A stretch of DNA of 13,295 nucleotides from the NCBI GenBank assembly GCA_002422265.1, contig DIUB01000130.1:40033-53327 (forward strand), given 5' to 3'. A program made the position numbers and the translations under genes. Positions 7,065 to 13,239 of this stretch are shown here, in pieces. Numbering within the stretch: position 1 is the first letter of the stretch; each line of letters opens with the position of its first letter. The notes below the pieces were generated by a model, which saw nothing but the letters and a program-made list of their open reading frames with translations, did not search any database and was not told where the DNA came from. Origin of the DNA: Geobacter sp. UBA6169 (GTDB taxonomy: Bacteria; Desulfobacterota; Desulfuromonadia; Geobacterales; Pseudopelobacteraceae).

Positions 7065-7892
7065 ATGCCTATTATAACAATATCCCGTGAAATGGGAACC
7101 GGCGCCTACGGCATTGCCAGAGAGCTGGCAAAAAAACTGAAATATGCCTTGGTTGACGGGCCCAAAATAGCCTCCTGCGCCGGAGATTACGGGCTTTCTC
7201 TGGAGATACTGCAGGCTGTAGATGAAAAACCACCTTCCTACAATACTGTTGAAGATCGGGCACGTGCTGCTTCTCTCAATACAATCGAATTGATTCTGCT
7301 GGACCAGGCCAAAAAAGGCAATGCGATTCTCTATGGCCGCGGCGCACAGGATTTGCTGCAAAATTGCGGCAATGTTCTGCGCCTGCGTTTTATCGCAGAT
7401 TTTGAGCAGCGGGTAGAGCGCTTCTCGGAGCGGGAGTGGATCGATCCTGATTTGGCACAGGAGCTGATTCGCCGCAGTGATCACCAGCGCGGAGGGTTCA
7501 TCCATTTCTACTTTGACCGCGACTGGAATGATCCGTTGGGATACGACCTGATCTTCAATACTTCACGTCTTACTCCGGGAGCGATTATTGATACGGTTGT
7601 GGCTGCGGTCAAAGATGCTCAGCTGAAAGAAGCAGACAAATGGTCCTGTGATGAGATTGAGAAGACCATTTTGGTGAAGAAGATTGAAACAGCATTGCTG
7701 CGTTCAGAAGAACTCGAATATCGTCCCTTCAGGATCGAAGTTGATGAAGGTCAGGTAGTGCTCTCCGGCTATATCGGTTCTGAAAAAGAGAAGGAAGCGG
7801 CCCTGAGGGTAGCCGGGGCGGTTGATGGTGTACAATCTGTCGTAGATGAGCTTCATGTAGTCAACTATCGGGTGTACAAGGACAAGTGCTGA
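7065..7892 (+). CDS. Cytidylate kinase-like protein with C-terminal BON domain
   Basis: A 275-residue protein. Residues 1-~190 fit the cytidylate kinase-like family (Cytidylate_kin2 type): ITISREMGTGAYGIARELAKKL (4-25) stands where family members have ISRxxGSGGxxIAxxLA, followed by AILYGRGAQDLL (87-98) and RLRFIADFEQRVERF (106-120). This subgroup lacks the classical GKGT P-loop of true CMP kinase, so the substrate is uncertain. Residues ~200-266 (VKKIETALLRSEELEYRPFRIEVDEGQVVLSGYI... to VQSVVDELHVV) match a BON domain, normally found in envelope, osmotic-stress or channel proteins and thought to bind phospholipid or partner proteins. There is no signal peptide, so it is predicted cytoplasmic. 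The GGAGGA site lies 9 bases before the ATG. Its 3' end overlaps the convergent PHP gene by 32 bp. Confidence 0.87.
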   Translation: MPIITISREMGTGAYGIARELAKKLKYALVDGPKIASCAGDYGLSLEILQAVDEKPPSYNTVEDRARAASLNTIELILLDQAKKGNAILYGRGAQDLLQNCGNVLRLRFIADFEQRVERFSEREWIDPDLAQELIRRSDHQRGGFIHFYFDRDWNDPLGYDLIFNTSRLTPGAIIDTVVAAVKDAQLKEADKWSCDEIEKTILVKKIETALLRSEELEYRPFRIEVDEGQVVLSGYIGSEKEKEAALRVAGAVDGVQSVVDELHVVNYRVYKDKC

Positions 7893-8748
7893 GCTGTCCT
7901 GAGCGTCGTCTGGCTGCAACTGCACGCAAGGGCGGGAGCAGGGCATCTGCAAAACGGATGCCTCCCCGCCCTTTGCCTATCTGGATCTGATCTTCTATAC
8001 CGTGGTAGTCAGACCCTCCGGTAATCAGCAGGCTGAGGCGGCGGGCGACATTTTGAAGAAACTGCATCTCAGCTTCTGTGGCCAGGTTGTTGTAAACCTC
8101 CAGGCCATCCAGTCCCAATTTCTGCAGTTCTTCAATCAGGTTACTCAGCAGACCCAGATCGCGGGTGATACTGGTTGGGTGAGCCAGTACCGCCACACCG
8201 CCAATCCGGTGGATAGTCTGCAGGGCATCTTCCATGGGCCAGTAGGCCTTGGGAACGTCGCAGGGGACCAGGTAGCGGCTAAAGGCATCCTCCATGCTGT
8301 CGGCATAGCCTCGCAGGAGCAGTGCCCGGGCTATGTGGGGCCGTCCCATGACACCATCGGCATGTATCGTTACCTCCTCGGTTGTCAGGCTGTCTCGTCC
8401 CTCCTGCTGAAGCAGTCTGTTTACCGCTGCAATGATCTCAAGATTCCGATTTGACCGACGGAGGGCAAAGGTGTCCAGCCGTTCGCGCAGCTCTGCGTTG
8501 TCAAAGTCGATGAAGTAACCCAGCAGATGCACATCGGAAAAACTCTTGAAGCAGACAGAGAGTTCAACACCGGGGATAACGTTTACTCCAACCTGCATAC
8601 CTGCGCTCATGGCAGTCTTGACACCGGCAATAGTGTCATGGTCGCAAAGCGCCACATTGGTGAGTCCTGCCTGTCTGGCTTTTGCAATCAGTTCAGCCGG
8701 AGTCAGGGCGCCATCAGAACAACTTGAGTGGAGATGAAGATCAATCAT
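7861..8748 (-). CDS. PHP-domain phosphoesterase, RNase AM / nucleoside 3',5'-bisphosphate phosphatase type
   Basis: A 295-residue metal-dependent phosphoesterase of the YciV/TrpH type, whose studied members remove phosphates or nucleotides from short RNA 5' ends or 3',5'-bisphosphates. PHP metal ligands are visible in order: DLHLHSSCSDG (3-13), CDHD (35-38), PGVELS (59-64), DVHLLGY (72-78), RPHIARALL (136-144), LAHPTS (188-193) and GGSDYHG (244-250). The insert between the two halves and the total length fit this subfamily rather than DNA polymerase PHP domains. The frame is open for 38 more codons upstream, but the ATG at 8748 is chosen because PHP homology starts at once (MIDLHLH) and an AAAGGA site lies just upstream. 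The gene converges with the kinase-BON gene (32-bp overlap) and diverges from nth. Confidence 0.9.
   Translation of the reverse strand: MIDLHLHSSCSDGALTPAELIAKARQAGLTNVALCDHDTIAGVKTAMSAGMQVGVNVIPGVELSVCFKSFSDVHLLGYFIDFDNAELRERLDTFALRRSNRNLEIIAAVNRLLQQEGRDSLTTEEVTIHADGVMGRPHIARALLLRGYADSMEDAFSRYLVPCDVPKAYWPMEDALQTIHRIGGVAVLAHPTSITRDLGLLSNLIEELQKLGLDGLEVYNNLATEAEMQFLQNVARRLSLLITGGSDYHGIEDQIQIGKGRGGIRFADALLPPLRAVAARRRSGQLSTCPCTPDS
7928..7974 (+). terminator. Probable terminator of the kinase-BON gene, inside the opposite PHP gene
   Basis: The hairpin's outer stem is 9 bp (AAGGGCGGG at 7928-7936 with CCCGCCCTT at 7965-7973). The inner stem is 6 bp (GGCATC at 7942-7947 with GATGCC at 7957-7962), separated by a small internal loop. 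It starts 36 bases after the kinase-BON stop. The T-tract is short (CTTTGCC), so efficiency is uncertain. The same bases encode the C-terminal part of the PHP protein on the other strand. Confidence 0.45.
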
Positions 8749-8841
8749 GGACAGTCCTTTCAAGGCAATCATGCCGCTGCAGCGCGCAAAAAACAAGTCT
8801 GTTGATTGCCGATACAACGACAATCCGGTGCTGTCATAACC

Positions 8842-9498
8842 ATGCAAGATGAGGCGATCCACCAGGTACTTGCCCTTGTGGCTGAAGACTGCCGGCAGTG
8901 GCAGATACCGTCGGTTTCTGTGATTGCAGAGGAGTTCCGTTCAGCGTTCCATGTCCTGGTTTCCTGTATCATTTCCCTGCGCACCAAGGATAGTGTCACC
9001 GCTTCCGCCTCTGCCCGCTTATTCCAGCGTGCAGCCACTGTTGAAGACATGGCGGCACTGAATGTCGGAGAGATTGCAGATCTGATCTATCCGGCAGGTT
9101 TTTATCGAAATAAGGCAGCGCAGTTGCAGGCAATCTGTAACCGGTTGATAACTGAGTTTGGTGGCCAGGTGCCGGACGATTTGGATACATTGCTGACCTT
9201 TAAAGGAGTGGGACGCAAGACGGCCAACCTGGTGCTGACGCTTGGCCACGGCAAGCCCGGTATCTGTGTTGATATTCATGTGCACCGGATTACCAACCGT
9301 TGGGGGTATGTCACCTGCTCCACGCCGGATCAGACAGAGCTGGAGCTGCGTGCCAAATTACCGAACCAGTACTGGATGACAATCAATGATCTCTTGGTCA
9401 GTTACGGCCAGCATCGCTGCTTTCCGGTCAATCCAGCCTGTTCCTGCTGTCGGCTCACTGCTTGGTGCGGCAAGGTGGGAGTAGTTCGACACCGCTGA
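8842..9498 (+). CDS. nth: Endonuclease III-type DNA glycosylase/AP lyase with [4Fe-4S] cluster
   Basis: Base-excision repair enzyme that removes oxidised pyrimidines and cleaves at abasic sites. The helix-hairpin-helix LLTFKGVGRKTANLVL (117-132) contains the catalytic Lys126, and CVDIHVHRI (142-150) the catalytic Asp144. The C-terminal cysteines C193, C200, C203 and C209 have the C-X6-C-X2-C-X5-C spacing of the iron-sulfur cluster. The length of 218 residues is close to the ~211 of E. coli Nth. A TTG at 8806 would add 12 residues but has no ribosome-binding site, so the ATG at 8842 is preferred, although its own site is weak too. The SLRTKD stretch (45-50) replaces the LSAQATD of E. coli Nth, a variant seen in a separate Nth branch. 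The gene is divergent from the PHP gene with a 93-base gap. Confidence 0.93.
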   Translation: MQDEAIHQVLALVAEDCRQWQIPSVSVIAEEFRSAFHVLVSCIISLRTKDSVTASASARLFQRAATVEDMAALNVGEIADLIYPAGFYRNKAAQLQAICNRLITEFGGQVPDDLDTLLTFKGVGRKTANLVLTLGHGKPGICVDIHVHRITNRWGYVTCSTPDQTELELRAKLPNQYWMTINDLLVSYGQHRCFPVNPACSCCRLTAWCGKVGVVRHR

Positions 9499-9523
9499 GA
9501 GGATTATTCGTTTATAACCGCAG

Positions 9524-9533
9524 TTGTATACAA
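9524..9533. promoter_or_regulatory. Palindrome TTGTATACAA, possible operator
   Basis: A perfect 10-bp palindrome lies upstream of the dehydrogenase gene, with a second GTATAC core 48 bp downstream (9574-9579). Palindromes of this type are used by GntR-family and related repressors, but no regulator gene is present in the window. Confidence 0.3.
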
Positions 9534-9538
9534 AAAAT

Positions 9539-9560
9539 CCTGGTTGCCACCGGGTTACTT
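9539..9560 (+). terminator. Weak candidate terminator after nth
   Basis: A 6-bp stem with one G-T pair (CCTGGT 9539-9544, ACCGGG 9549-9554), a 4-base loop, then TTACTT. It is weak and might be chance. Confidence 0.25.
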
Positions 9561-9628
9561 TCAGTGTAATTAAGTATACGCATCATCATTCAAAAACATG
9601 ATTTTATTTTTCCTTGGAGGATACGTCT

Positions 9629-10495
9629 ATGCTGCGCAAAATTGGTTTTATCGGCTTGGGGACAGTGGGCCGCCATATGGCTGCCAACCTGGTTAAAGGT
9701 GACTATGAGGTCACCGTGTTTGATACCGATCCGCAGAAAGTCTCTGATCTGGTTTCGAAAGGCGCTATTGGTGCCGAAACCGCTGCTGAAGCTGCGCGCG
9801 GACGTGAACTGGTTATTTCGATAGTTTCAGAAGGGGATGAGCAAGGGCCGCTTTTCTGCGGGGAAACCGGTATACTAGCCGGTATCGAACCTGGCACGAT
9901 CTTTGCCGACATGGGCACCACCTCGCTTGAAACAACGCTTAAAATGGCAGAAGAGACATCCAAACGTAAGTGTTACTACCTCGACGCGCCGGTGTGGGGT
10001 AACAAGGATCACGCTGCAAGCGGCCTGCTGACCATTATTGTTGGTGGTGATCCGGCCATTGTTGGCAAGTGCCGTGAACCGTTCAGTATTCTGGGCCTCA
10101 ACACCATCAGTGTCGGCGAGATTGGTGATGCCACCAAGATGAAGTTCATCGTCAATATGGTGCAGGGGACCCTGGTGCAGGTGCTTGCCGAAGGGTTGGT
10201 CTTTGGTGAGAAGATGGGCTTTAATGCGGACAAGATCCTGGAGGTTCTGGATACCCGTGGTGTTACCTCACCGTTGTTCCATCTGAAAGGTCGTGCCATG
10301 GCCCGGAATGACTTTACCCGCAGTCTTGCCCTCAAATATGTCAACGACGGTATGCACCTGGTCATGAATGCGGCTCGACTGGTAGGGTTGCATCTGCCTG
10401 CTGCCGAGGCGGCCAGCAAGATGTATGAAAAAGGCGTAGAAGCAGGCTGGGGAGAAGAGGATTTTGCTGCAGTGATCAAAGTGTTGAAAAAATAG
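9629..10495 (+). CDS. NAD(P)-dependent beta-hydroxyacid dehydrogenase (3-HIBDH / glyoxylate reductase-like)
   Basis: A 288-residue cytoplasmic oxidoreductase of the 3-hydroxyisobutyrate dehydrogenase superfamily. The Rossmann dinucleotide motif is GFIGLGTVGRHMAANLVK (6-23). The segment after it has Asp32 and Asp34 and no Arg, so NADH preference is possible. The substrate segment DAPVWGNKDHAASG (119-132) differs from the family's usual DAPVSGG. The catalytic Lys is seen in ATKMKFIVNM (168-177), Lys170, matching the GLYR1-type pattern, and Asp240 is retained in VNDGMHL. The substrate cannot be assigned; glyoxylate, succinic semialdehyde and other short hydroxyacids are family options. A TTG at 9614 is open, but GGAGG at 9616-9620 overlaps it and lies eight bases before the ATG at 9629, so the ATG is the start. 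It is monocistronic: 130 bases upstream, strong terminator downstream. Confidence 0.9.
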   Translation: MLRKIGFIGLGTVGRHMAANLVKGDYEVTVFDTDPQKVSDLVSKGAIGAETAAEAARGRELVISIVSEGDEQGPLFCGETGILAGIEPGTIFADMGTTSLETTLKMAEETSKRKCYYLDAPVWGNKDHAASGLLTIIVGGDPAIVGKCREPFSILGLNTISVGEIGDATKMKFIVNMVQGTLVQVLAEGLVFGEKMGFNADKILEVLDTRGVTSPLFHLKGRAMARNDFTRSLALKYVNDGMHLVMNAARLVGLHLPAAEAASKMYEKGVEAGWGEEDFAAVIKVLKK

Positions 10496-10520
10496 TCGGA
10501 ATGTATCAAGACAGAGGGAA

Positions 10521-10548
10521 CAAAAGGCGTTCGTACGAACGCCTTTTG
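10521..10548 (+). terminator. Strong intrinsic terminator, perfect 28-bp palindrome
   Basis: A perfect self-complementary 28-bp sequence: arms CAAAAGGCGTTCG and CGAACGCCTTTTG around the centre TA. The RNA would form a GC-rich stem preceded by four A and followed by four U, a classic bidirectional terminator. It lies 26 bases after the dehydrogenase stop and ends seven bases before the ribosome-binding site of the next gene. Confidence 0.85.
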
Positions 10549-10565
10549 CGTTAAGGGGGCAGATG

Positions 10566-12182
10566 ATGCACGATTTCACACCCAGAAAAGTATATATAGC
10601 CGCTTCCTGGATGGGGCCGGTTGGTCGGTATACATCCCAGGACCGCGGAGCACTTTCGTTTCTTGAGATGGCTGAATCATGCGGTCAGGTATTCATCGGC
10701 AGCAGTGTGCGACGCCGTCATATTGAAGCAGTTGTGGTGGGAAGTCAGAATCCGGCAGCCTTTTCCGGTGTTGACAACACTGCGGCAAAGATCGCCGGTA
10801 TCATGGGGATTTCCGGTGTCAAATCGATTCTGATTGATACAGCCTCTTCGTCAGGAGCCTCAGCCTTTGAAAATGCTTATCTGGAGGTGGCCTCCGGACG
10901 TCATGAACATGTGTTGGCCATCGGTATTCAGAAGATGAGCGACAGAACCACGCTGGAGGCAACCCGTATCATAGCCGGAGTAATTGACCGTGACGAAGCA
11001 GAGTACGGTCTGACCATGCCGGCGTGCGGTGCCTTGGTGGCCGGGGCGTTGCAGCGGCGGCTGGGGTTGACGGATCTGGAGTGGTCAGCCTATTCAGCAT
11101 TGCTGACCCAGCGCAGTCATCGCTTTGCCAGCCTGAACAATGCTGCACATTTGCGGTACGAGCTGCCGGTGGAACAGTACTTTAGGCAGGTTCTGTCGGG
11201 CGAAAACTATCGTTACTGGTCCCCGCTGCGTTACCATGATTTCTGTCCGATGTCAGACGGCGTGGCTGCTGTCATTCTGACAGCCCTTCCGCAACAGGTA
11301 ATGGTGGCCGGCGTTGGTAGTGCCACGGATATACCGACTATTGCTGACCGCCGTTATTTTCACTCCTTCCCGGCAACTGTAACCGCAGCCGGGTATGCCT
11401 ATGGCATGGCCGGTTTACATAATCTTGACCCGCTGGAAGGCAAAATGCATGTCAATATGCACGATCCCTTTAACGGCTTTGGTCCGATAAACCTGGTTGA
11501 TCTGGGAGTTGTGAGTCGAGCCCGCCTCTTTGATGCACTGCTTGACGACCAATTGACAGGCCCTGACGGTCGTTTCCCCACCAATCTGACTGGTGGATTG
11601 AAAGGACGCGGCCATCCGTTGGGTGCGACCGGATTGATTCAGGTGGTGGAGAACCATCGTCTGATTGTGGAGTCCGGATTTGCAGCCGGACTGTCACATT
11701 CTATCGGCGGGCCGATCAATAATAATGTCGTGATATTGCTTGAAGATGCTGATCACTATCAGGGACGTCGACACGAGCCGTATCGGCCTTGGGGCTTACC
11801 GTCTCTGGGGCAACCGAAGCCAAAGGGGGTGACAGTTGATTCGCTGCTTGCCGAGACAGGGCGCTGTAACGGCACATTTGTCTGTGCAACGGTCAGGTAT
11901 CATCATAAAACCGGCAGTCCTGAGCAGGTGCTGGTTATTATTTCCTGTCTGTATAATGGGCAGCGCTATCGTTTCCTGTTTGGCCTTGACGGCAGTTGTG
12001 CACCAGAAATCTCCGGATTAAACGCCGGTGAACAGGTGGTGCTTGAACGTCGTGCAGGTGACCTGCTGCTGAACCGGTTGCCGGTCCAGCGCTTTTATCA
12101 GCGCACGTTGCAGGGGGTTCGAGAGTTGGCTGAAACCGGTTGGAGCCGGTTGCGCCACGGTGGAAAACCGGCGTCTGAGTAG
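10566..12182 (+). CDS. Thiolase-superfamily protein (SCP-x/acetyl-CoA acetyltransferase-like), nucleophile Cys replaced by Ser, with C-terminal extension
   Basis: A 538-residue protein. Residues 1-~395 follow the thiolase fold in the SCP-x/non-specific lipid-transfer style. The nucleophile segment reads DTASSSGASAF (91-101), where active thiolases have (A/N)C(A/S)(S/T)G, so Ser94 occupies the Cys position. The other catalytic elements remain: NMHDPFNGFG (297-306) with His299, and GGLKGRGHPLGATG (343-356) with His350. The C-terminal loop reads LSHSIGGPINNN (376-387). Residues ~420-510 resemble an OB-fold/DUF35-like module (weak, by pattern). Thiolases act in acyl-CoA condensation or cleavage; with Ser, ordinary thiolytic chemistry is doubtful. 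Two tandem ATGs exist (10563, 10566); AAGGGGG ends at 10559, so the second has the better spacing. The gene is flanked by a terminator upstream and the rpoH promoter downstream. Confidence 0.85.
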   Translation: MHDFTPRKVYIAASWMGPVGRYTSQDRGALSFLEMAESCGQVFIGSSVRRRHIEAVVVGSQNPAAFSGVDNTAAKIAGIMGISGVKSILIDTASSSGASAFENAYLEVASGRHEHVLAIGIQKMSDRTTLEATRIIAGVIDRDEAEYGLTMPACGALVAGALQRRLGLTDLEWSAYSALLTQRSHRFASLNNAAHLRYELPVEQYFRQVLSGENYRYWSPLRYHDFCPMSDGVAAVILTALPQQVMVAGVGSATDIPTIADRRYFHSFPATVTAAGYAYGMAGLHNLDPLEGKMHVNMHDPFNGFGPINLVDLGVVSRARLFDALLDDQLTGPDGRFPTNLTGGLKGRGHPLGATGLIQVVENHRLIVESGFAAGLSHSIGGPINNNVVILLEDADHYQGRRHEPYRPWGLPSLGQPKPKGVTVDSLLAETGRCNGTFVCATVRYHHKTGSPEQVLVIISCLYNGQRYRFLFGLDGSCAPEISGLNAGEQVVLERRAGDLLLNRLPVQRFYQRTLQGVRELAETGWSRLRHGGKPASE

Positions 12183-12194
12183 ATGAGTTCAGGC

Positions 12195-12223
12195 TTGATT
12201 TTTTACAAGTCGATTGCTATATT
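12195..12223 (+). promoter_or_regulatory. Sigma-70-type promoter of rpoH
   Basis: TTGATT (12195-12200, 4/6 match to TTGACA), a 17-base spacer, and TATATT (12218-12223, 5/6 match to TATAAT). The predicted start, about 12230, falls inside the adjoining CIRCE element, the usual geometry for HrcA repression. It begins 12 bases after the thiolase stop. Confidence 0.7.
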
Positions 12224-12224
12224 T

Positions 12225-12251
12225 TTAGCAGTCTGGTTGTTTGAGTGCTAA
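12225..12251. promoter_or_regulatory. CIRCE element (HrcA operator)
   Basis: Left arm TTAGCAGTC (12225-12233), 9-base spacer, right arm GAGTGCTAA (12243-12251). The CIRCE consensus is TTAGCACTC-N9-GAGTGCTAA, so 17 of 18 arm bases match and the spacing is exact. HrcA binds CIRCE and represses heat-shock genes until heat or misfolded protein titrates GroEL. The element sits directly between the -10 box and the ribosome-binding site of the sigma-32 gene. Confidence 0.92.
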
Positions 12252-12272
12252 AAATGGGAGGTGAAACGCGCC

Positions 12273-13127
12273 ATGTATACTGCTGTCCCTGCTGTTGCAG
12301 ATAATTTTACCCGCTACCTTGCAGAGATCAGGCGTTTTCCGGTTCTCGATGAGCAAGAGGAGCATCGGCTAGCCGTGCGGCTTTTTGAAAACGACGATCT
12401 TGAGGCAGCTCAGGCTCTTGTGGCCTCCAATCTGCGGTTTGTGGTGAAAATTGCGGCAGAGTATCGAAATTATGGCCTCAAAATGCTGGATCTGATTCAA
12501 GAGGGAAATATTGGCTTGATGTTGGCTGTACGCAAGTTCAACCCTTATCGTGGATTCAGGTTGATAACCTATGCGGTCTGGTGGATCCGTGCTCAGATTC
12601 AGAGTTTCATTATAGCATCATGGAGTCTGTTAAAGATTGGTACTACACAGGCGCAGCGCAAGCTGTTCTTCAAGCTGAAAGAAGCAAAAAATACCATCAG
12701 ACGGATGACGGGCGGCGATGACAGCGCTGCAACTGCAGATGTCCTGGCAGTGCGTGCATCAGATGTAGAAGAGATGGAGCAGCGGATGCTTGGTGAAGTA
12801 TCTCTTGATGCGGAGCTGTTTGTCGGAGAAGGCGCCAGTCTGCTGGAATTACTGGTTGACGAACGTCCTGATCAGGAAAGTCAGCTGGCCGATCTGGAAG
12901 AACAGCAGCAGCTGCAACAGCTAGTTAGTTCAGCCGTATCGAAGTTGACAGAGAAAGAGCAGTTTGTCGTAAACAAGCGGATAACTGCAGATGAGCCGAT
13001 GACACTACAGGAAATAGCTGATAACTTTGGAATATCACGCGAGCGGGTAAGGCAGATTGAAGAAAATGCCTTGAAGAAAATAAAGGCACACCTGCAGCCT
13101 CTGCTTGCTGCCCAGAGCGCTCTGTAG
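12273..13127 (+). CDS. rpoH: RNA polymerase heat-shock sigma factor, sigma-32 type
   Basis: A 284-residue sigma factor directing polymerase to heat-shock promoters. Region 2 is NLRFVVKIAAEYRNYGLKMLDLIQEGNIGLM (53-83), then FRLITYAVWWIRAQIQSFI (95-113). The RpoH-specific box QRKLFFKLKEAKN (128-140) follows. Region 4 carries the -35-recognising HTH MTLQEIADNFGISRERVRQIEENALKKI (about 246-273). The length equals E. coli RpoH (284). The frame also has a GTG at 12261, but that overlaps the GGGAGG ribosome-binding site (12256-12261), so the ATG at 12273 is preferred even though its 11-base spacing is a little long. It has its own promoter with a CIRCE element, which predicts HrcA control. No terminator hairpin is evident before the tRNA promoter. 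Confidence 0.95.
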   Translation: MYTAVPAVADNFTRYLAEIRRFPVLDEQEEHRLAVRLFENDDLEAAQALVASNLRFVVKIAAEYRNYGLKMLDLIQEGNIGLMLAVRKFNPYRGFRLITYAVWWIRAQIQSFIIASWSLLKIGTTQAQRKLFFKLKEAKNTIRRMTGGDDSAATADVLAVRASDVEEMEQRMLGEVSLDAELFVGEGASLLELLVDERPDQESQLADLEEQQQLQQLVSSAVSKLTEKEQFVVNKRITADEPMTLQEIADNFGISRERVRQIEENALKKIKAHLQPLLAAQSAL

Positions 13128-13183
13128 TCTCAGTGGCAATCAATGGACGTCAAACCCTCTTTATGGAGCCAATCAAAAAAAAC

Positions 13184-13212
13184 TTGACAATCATTTATTA
13201 GTGACGTAGAAG
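13184..13212 (+). promoter_or_regulatory. Promoter of the tRNA gene
   Basis: A perfect -35 TTGACA (13184-13189), 17-base spacer, and TAGAAG (13207-13212, 4/6 to TATAAT). An A-rich run just upstream (13174-13182) could act as an UP element. The expected start, near 13219, would leave a leader of about 20 bases before the tRNA. Confidence 0.65.
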
Positions 13213-13239
13213 ATCAAATTCCATGCTTTGCCTTAGTTT

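Noticed and set aside
8002..8454. 150-codon plus-strand frame inside the PHP gene
   Set aside because: It is antisense to clearly conserved PHP motifs, with no family resemblance or convincing start context.
8749..8862. Upstream extension of the PHP frame by 38 codons
   Set aside because: PHP homology begins at the ATG at 8748, which has its own AAAGGA site. The extension would also run into the start of nth.
12261..12272. GTG at 12261 as the rpoH start
   Set aside because: It overlaps the GGGAGG ribosome-binding site needed by the ATG at 12273 and has no site of its own.
13113..13124. Palindrome CAGAGCGCTCTG at the end of rpoH as a terminator
   Set aside because: The stem is short with no room for a loop, has no following T-run and overlaps the coding end. 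Chance is likelier.
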